The notes below the pieces were generated by a model. The model was not told where the DNA came from, searched no databases, and saw only the letters and a list, made by a program, of their open reading frames with translations. DNA of 64,000 nucleotides from Tilletia caries (taxonomy: Eukaryota > Basidiomycota > Exobasidiomycetes > Tilletiales > Tilletiaceae), in NCBI GenBank assembly GCA_032718865.1, contig JALUTQ010000004.1, positions 744,001 to 808,000 of the forward strand, read 5' to 3'. The position numbers and the translations under genes were made by a program. Position 1 is the first letter of the stretch; each line of letters begins with the position of its first letter. Of the stretch, positions 1-15,332 are shown one piece after another.

Positions 1-549
1 AGCTGGACGGAGGCACGGTAAACGAGATGCGCAGCTCAGGTCTAGATGCTCACCCGTGTCAAAGTCAAGTGTCACAGTCTGCGCGGGTGTACCGACGCCA
101 ACCTGTCCGACCCAGAGAAGCTCGTCCTGCTGATCGACGAGAGGCTCGCTGCCGGTGTCAGAGGCAGCGTCCACCTGGGCAGAGTCCGTGCGTGTGTCGA
201 CACCATTGCTCTTGCCGGTGTTTGCCTTGAAGTTGTCGAAGCGGTTCGCATACTTGACCCGAAGACGAGAGACGTATGCGCTTCCGATGGCGAAAGGCTC
301 CTTCTCCGAGACGGTCGCGACGTTGTCTTCACCGCCGGCGGCGACCTTGGCAGATGCGGTGACGGGATTGCGCTTGCTGAGGGACAGCATCATCGGTGCG
401 GTGACGGCATTCTGAGCAGGCTCAGATCTGGACAGCGTAGATACCTTGTTCTTGATCTTGTTGATGAGGCCTGAGTAGCCAAGTAGTTGTGGTGAGCCGC
501 TGACCACCGTCTGTGCATCGGCGGCAACCGGCGCTTTGCCGTGGCGTTG
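1..549 (-). CDS. A1-family aspartic protease, N-terminal part (runs off the left edge)
   Basis: The minus strand is open from about 549 down to 54. It ends in a segment reading GVGTPAQTVTLDFDTG, the first active-site block of pepsin-like aspartic proteases (catalytic DTG) with the usual GTPAQ strand before it. A GTGAGC splice donor follows at 53, so the rest of the enzyme lies in exons outside the window. The residues before the motif are polar and Ser/Thr/Ala rich with a basic stretch near LSLSKRNP, as expected for a propeptide. No signal peptide is joined in frame: stops occur above 549, so the start codon must lie in an upstream exon I could not place; an ATG near 588 with a short weak intron is one option. 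The family acts as secreted or vacuolar endopeptidases. Confidence 0.75.
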
Positions 550-696
550 TTACGGCAACCTGCAAAATGGATGACATCATGACACTCATTGCTGTGCTAA
601 AAAAATCAGTCGGGGGAGTCTGAGCGTCTCAAGCGTCCCAAGTGTGTGCACATTTCATGTCTGACGCCGCGTCGCCGACTGCTTGTTCCTCTCCTC

Positions 697-872
697 CATC
701 GACTCGGACTCGCGCTCGCCGCGAATGAATGCTCGCTCGGTTTCTCTCGCGCTCGCCGCGAATGTCTCGACTCGGACTCGCGCTCGCCGCGAATGAATGC
801 TCGCTCGGTTTCTCTCGCGCTCGCCGCGAATGAATGCTCGCTCGGTCTCTCTCGCGCTCGCCGCGAATGCTC
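697..872. repeat. GC-rich minisatellite
   Basis: About two and a half copies of a roughly 70-bp unit are seen. Each is built from a repeated core containing CTCGCGCTCGCCGCGAATG followed by AATGCTCGCTCGGT. All frames stay open because the unit lacks stops, which creates spurious ORFs on both strands. It lies just upstream of the aspartic protease. Confidence 0.85.
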
Positions 873-1084
873 ACCATCAACTTGACTAGGTCTCATGGCG
901 TCCTTGGACGGCGGAGGAGCCGGCCTCCGATTTTCCCTTTCTCACATGACACAATCATACAATTCTGGGATTGATGCGAGCGCATGTTTGCAACTGGCAG
1001 AAGCTGTCAAGGAACGCTGCGCTTCCTCCGTGCCTCCGCCCACCTCCTGTCTCGAACATCTTCCTTGACTCTCGTTTTGATCAT

Positions 1085-1197
1085 GGTGTTCCTCGCTGAA
1101 CTCCGCACTGCCGAAGTTCAAGGACGACCCGAAGTGGAAGGCCTACAAGGATCGCACCCCGGTCCTTATTCCCTTCCTGGGCTCGACCAAGGCGTGA
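1085..1197 (+). pseudogene. possible 3'-terminal coding relic of unknown gene
   Basis: A frame ending with the stop at 1195-1197 reads LPKFKDDPKWKAYKDRTPVL and then IPFLGSTKA before the stop. This looks like a natural coding tail, similar in style to the ends of membrane-bound DUF1295-type or steroid-reductase-like proteins. An in-frame TGA lies about 40 codons upstream and I found no splice acceptor that would connect it to another exon. I treat it as a possible relic; the family is a guess. Confidence 0.25.
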
Positions 1198-1479
1198 ATA
1201 CCCCCTGCCTCTCCGTATTTCATCGTTTCCAACTCTCAAAGTTGCTCTTTCTTGTATCATAGGCCCGTGTTACCTTGTCCCGTCATACATGTTCTTCTCT
1301 CAGCTTGGGGGGCTCAATCTTCAAAACAAAGCACTGAGTACTGAGCCTCGGCCGCGGATCATCTTGACCTGACAAGCTGGCACGCGTCACGCTGTGCGCC
1401 TCTTCTGCTGACAACGGATTATTCAATGTCTATTTGAGCATGTAGGCGCGAAACATGGCAGATTTGTTCTTGTCCTTAT

Positions 1480-1783
1480 TCACTGAGCATCAACGACCTT
1501 CTCGCCCGCCTGATGGGCAGCCTTCTCTGCCTCGGCTTGTGGGTCATCGGCGCGACGCATGCTGGGAGGAAGCGCGCGAACGGGGCCGGGAGGGAGCTGA
1601 GCCGACGAAGCGACGCGTCCGTCCTGTGCGAGCACGGCGTCAATGATGACGAGTGCGGCCATCGCCTCGACGATGGGCACGGCTCGGGGCACGACGCAAG
1701 GGTCATGACGTCCCCGGGTGGTGAGAATGCCGTCCTCTCCGGCGTAGCTGGCCGTGTTAGCATGGCGCGTCGCGGACTCGGCG
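1480..1783 (-). pseudogene. ARO2: chorismate synthase, isolated C-terminal exon
   Basis: The frame contains [20 protein letters not shown] followed by [10 protein letters not shown]. This is the highly conserved C-terminal block of chorismate synthase, the last shikimate-pathway enzyme (EPSP to chorismate, FMN dependent). The stop is at 1480-1482. A plausible acceptor with a CTGAT branch site precedes the exon at 1784. I looked upstream on the same strand to about 2400 for other conserved blocks (the N-terminal TFG..F, the SGGGR or GGISNG segments) and found none. Most of the enzyme is therefore missing, and this is best read as a truncated or captured gene fragment. A very long intron to an unseen 5' part cannot be excluded, but the neighbouring MDR gene makes it unlikely. 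Confidence 0.6.
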
Positions 1784-2217
1784 CTAGGCGGAGACGAGGA
1801 TCAGGATGGATGGAGAGGAGGGCAGTCAGGGAGGAACACAGGATGAAGGCGCGGGCCCATCCCAGCGGAAATCAAAAGGCGGAGTTTCTTCGAGCCCCTC
1901 GTTCTCAGCTTTCGAGAAGTGGATACAGACCGGGTGTGGCGGCACGCCGGAACTCTGCTTCTCCACCATCGTCCTCTTCCTAGTCACGGTCCCCGAGTCC
2001 ATCCAGGCGCCTACCCAGACCGAAGCATGGAGAGCGAACACACTCACGTGCGGAATCCATGGCGAGCGATGTAGATAAGGCTCCTGCCATAACGGGACGG
2101 TGAGCAGCAAGGCGACTGGGAGAGCAAAACAAAAGAGAGAAAGGCGAGATCGTGATCAGCAACAATGGTATTCGGAGAAGAGAGCGTGAGGGAGCAAGCT
2201 GGAAGGGATCGTGATAC
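1784..2217. other. intergenic, nothing recognised
   Basis: Several short overlapping ORFs occur on both strands with no motif or splice context that supports a gene. Part may be 3' untranslated sequence of the MDR gene. Confidence 0.5.
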
Positions 2218-3593
2218 TCATCTGAGCTGCTGGGGCACCACCAGCTTCCCTCCTGGACATGGCCTCCATGAGCGCACGTCGAAGCAGGTAGCGAGGGACT
2301 GAAGCCAAGAAGGAGGAAGAAAAGATGAGAGACAATGTCAGCGAGGATGCTTGGATAGGAAGGCAGATGTGATGATGAGATTTGGAACGCTGAACTCACC
2401 CAGCCGTACTGTCGAAGAGAACTAAGCAGCGCTGTCGATGTGGAAGAAATTCAAGGTCAGTACCGTCGAGCGAGGGAGAAGGACTCACATGCAGCCAGCT
2501 TCCTGTGGCCCGGTGCGGTCGTGAAGGTACTCCCGGAGCACGCGGGCGTGTTCGGGCATGGCCTCGTACTTGATCGACTTGGCGAAGACGAAGGGCTCGT
2601 TGGAGAAGGTGTAGCCGAGCGTGTGGTCGACTTTCACGTTCGCGTTCCGCTTGAAAGCTTCATCCGAGGGACCTAGCACGGTGACGAGATGGGCGCCACC
2701 GGGCGTCTCAGCGAGGACGTCTGTAGAACATCAAGAATGTCAGCCATCGGGAAACCGCACCGGAATTCAGAGGGGGTACACCACGTACCAATACAGGTCT
2801 CAATCGAGCCATTCTCGCTGATCGCGTCAAAGCCGTACTTGACATTCCCCCACTCCTTCACCACCTTCTTAAGCTTCTCAACAACATCAGCGTCCTTGTA
2901 ATCGAAGACCTCGTCCGCCCCAATCTCGCGCAGCGTGGCGTGGTGCTTGCTGGAGGCGACCGTGAGCACCTTGAGACCGATGAGCTTGGCCAGCTGGATC
3001 CCGTGCCACCCAATCGAGGTGGCGCCTGACCAGATCAGCACGGCTTCGTCCCGCTTTGGGTTCGAGGGCGAGGGGAGGGGCAGGCCCTGGTAGCAGCATG
3101 CCGCCTGGAGGTAGGTAAAGTCCGGTACGGGCCATGAAGCGCCCTCCTCGAAGGACATGCCGTCGGGCAGCTTCAAGAGCATCTGATCCTTGAAAATCGC
3201 GTACTCAGCAAACGCGCCGTTGTCCTCGTACTTCGTGCCGTGGAGGACGCCGGCAACCCGGTCGCCTTGCTGGAATGTCGTGACGCACTTGCCGACGGCG
3301 ACGACCTCTCCGCTCGCATCGCAACCGACGACTCTGTTTTCGTGGTGGAGTACGGGCGCGAACGCGTGCTTCCAGTCTAGTGAGTGAACAATTCGAATCA
3401 GCAATCAGTCAAACACAGCAGTCCGGACGCGCAGGAGCGTACCTGTTGGGTTGATGCCCATGGCGTGAACCTTGACGAGAACTTCGCCGTCGGGAACGCC
3501 AGACTTGGCGGCCTTGTTCGGGATCTCTTGCACCTTGACGGAGCGATCGGCCTGGGTGACTATCGCCTTGATGGTGCTGGGTAGAGAAGCCAT
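2218..3593 (-). CDS. MDR-superfamily oxidoreductase (zinc-free, enoyl/quinone reductase type)
   Basis: The start ATG is at 3593-3591. Exon 1 (3593-3443) and exon 2 (3376-2789) join at a conserved NPTDWKHAFAP sequence. Exon 3 (2720-2489) follows through another clean GT-AG intron. The protein has the N-terminal GroES-like fold (HHENRVVGCDASGEVVAVG) and then the NADPH-binding half with WSGATSIGWHGIQLAKLIG, a Rossmann-type segment. Cys/His ligands for catalytic zinc are absent, as in enoyl-reductase-like MDR proteins of fungi. The 3' end is unresolved: after the donor at 2488 the obvious acceptors give an early stop. A later frame ends KLVVPQQLR with a stop at 2218-2220, which resembles a family C-terminus but cannot be joined in phase. 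The gene may be intact with an unusual last intron, or damaged at its 3' end. Confidence 0.8.
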
Positions 3594-4019
3594 GTTGTTC
3601 TGTGGGATGCTGGTGGGGGGACGAAGGATGCAAGGAGCGCGAATTCAAAAAAGTCAGCAACAAGTCAGCGGTGGAGAGAGCAGACGGGGTGTGTAAGTTT
3701 CATCAGTCAGCTTTCAGCTTGGCTTCCTCCTCTTTATAGCCTTCTACGGCGGCAAGGATGATGGGGATGGACCGGGACCGATGGACCGCCGTGGAAGCAG
3801 GTCAGAAGAGAAGGTGGAGTCTGGAGAGGGTGGATGGACCTTAACTCCGTGGAAACTGGAAAGGCTGCCCGATCGGCAATGATTGCATTCGGCTGAACGG
3901 TAAAAGAACGTACCGACTACCGAGCTGCGCTCCTGGACCCTGGTCCGCGCTCACCACGACCAACTGACTGAATGAAGTCCCTTCAAGCAGCAAGCAACAG
4001 ACAGCAGGGAGCAAGCACA
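3594..4019. promoter_or_regulatory. intergenic region between MDR gene and Fanzor relic
   Basis: This holds the 5' flank of the MDR gene (minus strand) and the upstream side of the Fanzor-like gene (plus strand). A TATA-like TTTATAG occurs at 3732-3738. No terminal inverted repeat of a carrier transposon was recognised. Confidence 0.4.
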
Positions 4020-7000
4020 ATGGCGACTTCCGCTACATCTCTGCGGCCGCCGCTTCCCATTAAGCAGGCCTCTTCCTCAGCCTCCGCCTCCGCATCCTCC
4101 TCAGCCTCGACCTCATCCTCGGGCGACTCCCAGAGCCTCTTCGTCGTCTGCTGTTTCCTCACCGACATCTTCGTTTCCCAACGACTCGGTATCGACCCCT
4201 CGTCGAGCCGACTCTCGGGCCTTGTCACCAGCGGAGTCCTCTCCAGCCTCACCGGCACCTGCTCGTCACCGGCTTCGCTCGCTCTCCTTTTCAAGAAAGC
4301 GACCCACCGTTGACACGTCCCGGCAAAGTCTCGACCAGTCAGATTTGTCCCCAGTAGCGGGGTACTCCACCTTCTCACCGTCTTCGGAAGCGCCTCCCAC
4401 TTGGACGAGCCGCAGAGCGTCGCTGGCCCTAGCGCTGCACGAACTCGCGGACATCCAACAGGGATTCCGATGCTGAATGCAGATCATGATGATGGTGGTG
4501 AGTACATGCAGTGGTGTCCTTGCGTGGAGTATGTTTTTGAACACAGACTCATTACCCTCTCTCTCTGGTTCAGATGCACGCCATCCTAGCCCAGCTCCTC
4601 CGCCACGGCCGCCGTGGCTAGACCCCGATCTCCCGCCCCGGCTTGGCCCCGCAGACTACGGACATTACCAGTCCAACCCAGCTCCCCCTTCGCCGCCACC
4701 GCCAACACCGCAAGATCTCGCACCGCCACCACTGCCGTGGCTGGACCCTACTCTCGCTGAGAGGGATCGGCCCCCTCCGCCTCCCGGGCTCGAACTGCAA
4801 CCATTGCAACCACCGCAACCGCCCACCTCATCATGGGAATCTATTGCGCGGCTACCAGCGAAGGACAAGCAGGATGCCCTAATTCAAGCACTCCGGTCCA
4901 GTCAGAAAGATGACTGGAAGGCCAAAGTCAACAACCTTCTTGACTTTGCGACGAGCTCCTTGGTGGAGGAAGTTCGAGTGGCGATTTTATTGGCGGCTGC
5001 ACCAATTTTTCGCACCATGGTTTACGGATGAGTCAAGCAGACTCTCGCGAAGATTGTGGGGCATCACAGGAGAGAGCTGGACGCAAGAATCCGCAAGGCT
5101 TTCAGACGCCTTTTCTGCGGGCAAGGATCGGGAATGGGCAACGACTGTCCATCAGCCACGAGCCAATCGGGAACACAGCATCATTTCTGCTTCATCCCTG
5201 CGGTTCAGTCGACAGCAACTCATCTCTCGTAACGACATGGGGCAAAACGTTTCGGATGCGCGAGAAGGGGCAAGCTTTTGGGAGTGCAGGACGTGGGCGA
5301 CTCAGCGGCTTTGGGATGCATTCGTGGCGCGGGGCTTGAATACCTCCTCCCTCACGAAGCCAAAGGGGTCGAAGAGGGATACGGGAAAAAGGAAGATGGA
5401 GGACGGAGAAGGCAGCAGCGATTCAAAGAAAGTGCGCAAGCTTTCTTACGATGCCGACTCTAAGGCAGCCTTCGAGAGACGTGCTGCCAAGGACAAGAAG
5501 AGAGCTCCACCCAAGCGGAAGGAGCCGGAATGCTTACGAGCTGTGCGACTTCGACTCTATCCTTCGGCAGAACTTGGAGCAAAGCTCCGGGAATGGGAAT
5601 CATTGGCGGCCTCTTTGCGACAGATGGTTCGCGCTCGCCTCCAAAAAGCAAAGGACGTCGGAGAGAAAACGGATGCCTTCGTCTTGGCCGACCAGACTTG
5701 TCTCAGCCAAACGAAATGGAACAAGATGACTGCAGAGGAGAGGGCTTCAGTCGATCAGAACCGTCAACGCCTCATCGAACTTCCCCACAATTTTCAACGC
5801 GAACTAGTCCTCAAGGTGGCGGCGAACGCTCGAGCGGCGCAGACAAACCTGGAGCGTGGATCGACAAAGTCCTATCGACTTGATTCCGCCGACGAGGATG
5901 ATAAATCCGTTCTGTTCTTCACATCAGAAGCCATCGATAAGCGAGGAGCACTATTCCCACGCATCCTCAAGCACATCGACTCCAACCTTTACGTGCGAGA
6001 TCGCATGCTGGCTGGACCGGGCGAGCGCAGGAGAAAGCGATCGGACTGGGTCAAGCTCCTCACGGGAGCTTCCAGAAGCTTCAGCATTCACAGGACAGGC
6101 CGTAAGTGGTACTTGCTTCTGAGCCACGACGCTTGGACGGGACCATACACAGAGGAAGGAAAACGGCAGGGGTTGGACAAGAGATGGAACTCGCGCAACA
6201 AAGCAGTCTTCGAACCGACAAAGCGAGCCGGAAACTGCATCGCATTGGACCCCGGAGCTCGCGATCTGCTTACCGGCTACGATGCTCAACGGCAGCAGTT
6301 TTACACTTATCTGACGGGAATCAACGAGCACATCGAACGGGCCCATGCAAGCATCGCAAGTGCGCAGTCCAAGCTGGACAAACTCAAGAATGAGACGGGG
6401 CCCACGGTGGACACCGATACCGGCAGAAGAAGACGTCGAGCGCGTCGGCGAGTCAACAAGCAAAGAGGTGGCAAAAAGAAGAAGGGCCGGTCTAGCTCGG
6501 CCGAGCAACGCGCTGCCCGCAAGGCCGCCAAGAAGAGCCATCCCTACTTCGTCCGCCCTAACGAAAGGTCGATTTTGAGAGCACACGAACGGCTTCGAGT
6601 ACACATCACACAGGCCCAAAAACTGCACCGTTAATGCCCTCGTATCCAACTACGACCTGGTGGTACTGCCGGACTTCATGACCGCGCGGATGATCAAGCG
6701 CCGACGTCGACGGCAAGGAATGCCATATTCCAACGTACCGCAGCGAGAGGCGGCGGTACAAGGCGATGAAGCAAACGAGGAACCAGCTGCCAACTTCGTT
6801 TTGGCAAAGCGCTCTCGAGCTACCTTAGCTCGTTTTGGACATCGGCAATTTCGAGAGCGGTTGGTGGCCAAAGCACAAGCTGATCCCAACCATCAAAAGG
6901 ATGTCCTCGTTACATCAGAGGAGTACACGACGAAGCAGCACCCCTTTCAACGCGGTCTGCACAGCAAGATCGGTGGGAACAAGACCTGGCATTACTGCCA

Positions 7001-7088
7001 TCTCCGGGGTAAACGTGACAACGTGGGCGCGTTTAACATTCTTCTGCGCGCACTTACGAAAGACGAAGTGCGGCTCAGCTCCCAATGA
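4020..7088 (+). pseudogene. Fanzor (eukaryotic TnpB-like RNA-guided nuclease) gene, broken
   Basis: The C-terminal two thirds carry the TnpB/Fanzor landmarks in order: LRAVRLRLYPSAELGAKL at about 5539-5585; RuvC-I CIALDPGARDLLTGYD with Asp codon 6248-6250; NYDLVVLPDFMTARM at about 6645-6685; RuvC-II SEEYTTK with Glu at 6918-6923; and RuvC-III KRDNVGAFNIL with Asp at 7017-7019. All three acidic RuvC positions remain. The usual CxxC zinc ribbon between II and III is largely gone (TTKQHPFQRG, then WHYC). The stop of the first frame at about 6632-6634 falls inside conserved sequence, and the homology resumes at once in another frame, so there is a frameshift. The 5' part is Ser/Pro rich. It holds a clear intron (4498-4573), probable frame changes near 4140 and 4400, and possibly an intron at 5229-5288; one reading has an in-frame TGA at 5029-5031. 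Fanzors are transposon-borne nucleases using an RNA encoded near their 3' end. Identification is by motif only. Confidence 0.78.
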
Positions 7089-8015
7089 TCACCAGCAGAA
7101 CTTCACGCTCACGCTTACGCCCTGTCTCGAGGGCCACATTGACTCAGGTCTCCAAACAGGAATCCTGTGGAAACATGTGAATATACTGAGAGAAGAAGAA
7201 GCTCAAGCTCGTATGAAATTTAAATAAATGGGAGGGGGAAAGTAAAGTTAAAAGGTACGAGACTTTTATATTCTTTTCTCTCTACCATCCTTATTGGTAT
7301 ACCTAAAGAGACACGCCCTCTCTTTGCTAGGGCGATAAAAATACCTTCACCTTCGCGAACTTCTCGACCACATCGACAACGACATGGAGGGCAAAGACGG
7401 CGATAATGAATGCTATTCACAGGAGAGTACTACTGCTTCTGAAGATTGTTTGTACAGGGAGCATGCGAGTAGCTAGGGCGAGACGTTCAGAAGGAGAGTG
7501 TGAGGAGGGAATAAAAGCAGGAAGCACAGCACACCATCGAACGGTCACAGGTCACAAGGGATGGGCGCCGGGCCAGGGGGGGTAACGGGACCTTGAACCG
7601 CGGAGCGTGGCTGGCAGCGAAGAAAGGGTTCACGGAGACATGGATCCAGAAATCTTGATGAGACAGTAGGCGAAGAAGAATGAGTGTTGAGCGTTGAGCA
7701 GTCGGAAAGGACATCGGAGGCGAAGACGATGTGAAAGCCGTTTTGAAGACGAATATTGGTGGCAGCGGATACATTGTGAGGAGGTGGATACGGAAGGCAG
7801 AGAGAGCTGGTCTCCCGAGCGGCGGCCAGCGCCTCGGCGCCCCCGTCTTGTCCCTGCCTCGAAATCCAGTTGCCCTTGATCCGTATACCTGAAAAGGTTT
7901 GCTTGAGGTCGAATATGTACCCGAAAATAAGAAGATTGAATAAGAGCATGGATCCGGGTGCCGGCCATTGTCCATAGCGCAATGTCATTGACGTTTGACG
8001 AGGGTCGACCTCGAA
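7089..8015. other. 3' flanks; possible site of a Fanzor guide RNA, nothing proven
   Basis: This joins the end of the Fanzor relic to the end of the kinase gene. An AT-rich stretch follows 7220 (TTTAAATAAATGGGAGGGGG and TTTTATATTC). Fanzor guide RNAs usually lie at or just beyond the 3' end of the ORF, so 7050-7250 is the place to look, but I see no structure that proves one. The minus-strand ORFs at 7487-8067 have no recognisable domain. Confidence 0.4.
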
Positions 8016-14338
<6,323 letters not shown>

Positions 14339-14339
<1 letters not shown>

Positions 14340-14412
14340 CGACTTGCGACTTGCGACTGGCGACTGGCGACTGGCGACTGGCGACTGGCGACTGGCGACT
14401 GGCGACTGGCGG
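14339..14412. repeat. heptanucleotide tandem repeat (CGACTGG)n
   Basis: About nine to ten consecutive copies of a 7-bp unit, GCGACTT in the first two and GCGACTG in the rest. The region lies between the zinc-finger/kinase gene and the large Ser-rich gene. Confidence 0.9.
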
Positions 14413-15332
14413 ACGTGCCTCAACACACAAAGACAGAGATGAAAGGATTCCCCAAGTCTCCGTCCAGAAGCACGGACGTTTGACTCTCAGACTGACTACT
14501 GACTACTGACTGTCCTTGGTGGTCGACGTGAAGCGGTGAAGCGGTGAAGGTGGAAGTCAGCCAGAAGTCAGAACGGATGCGTGCAGGAGTGCAGCATGAT
14601 GATGCCGGAATGCAAGGCGATGGCATCCCACATCCCACACCTGAAGCAGATAGAAACCTTACAGCCACTGCGGCCTTCAAAGACCCAATCGGTCATCCCA
14701 CTGCCTTGGCTGCAGACATCCCCGAGGACAAAAGAAAGAGCAGAGATAGAGCACCTTCCCACTCTGCCAGCACAGATAGACAGCACCTTTTTCTGTATGC
14801 ACGCCAGGTTTCTCTCTTCCGGCTTCCGCCTCGCGTTCTATGCTGATTCTATCGTGAGGCGCGAGGCGATCGGGATCCACATCCACATCCTGGTCCGCGG
14901 TCCGCTGTTCCGCCGACAAGAACAAGAAAAGACCCTCTGAGGGCCCAGCTGAGGCGGTGAGGCGGTGAGGCGGTGAGGCGGTGAGGGCTGAGGCGCTGAG
15001 GCGCTGACTCCGGGTCATCCATCCGACGTTCCTCTCTCTCCGTGGTGTTCGCGGTATAGGCCCTGTGCCTGAGTGTCAGTCAGTAGTGGTCGCGAAGCGG
15101 ATCGATGTGAAGATCTGGGATCTGTGAGACAGTCTCACCCAGCCTACTTGCGGCAGGAACGCAGGCGGCAGGGTCACTGCTGGGGTTACCATAGCGGGAG
15201 GTTACCCATGGACAAAGGGGAACCCAATTGCCCTGCCCCCGCACGGCCGCGACCGCGGTGGTCTGTGACTTGTGAGCGGCACCATGGGAATTGTGACAAA
15301 TGAGGGGGGGTATGACATTTCACTGACTACTC
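14413..15332. other. intergenic sequence with a GAGGCGGT repeat
   Basis: The stretch downstream of the Ser-rich gene and upstream of the kinase gene holds no supported gene. At about 14951-15005 there are four copies of the octamer GAGGCGGT followed by two GAGGCGCT copies. The long low-complexity runs explain the apparent ORFs. Confidence 0.5.

Noticed and set aside
606..896. Several ORFs on both strands over the minisatellite
   Set aside because: They are products of a stop-free GC-rich tandem repeat, not genes.
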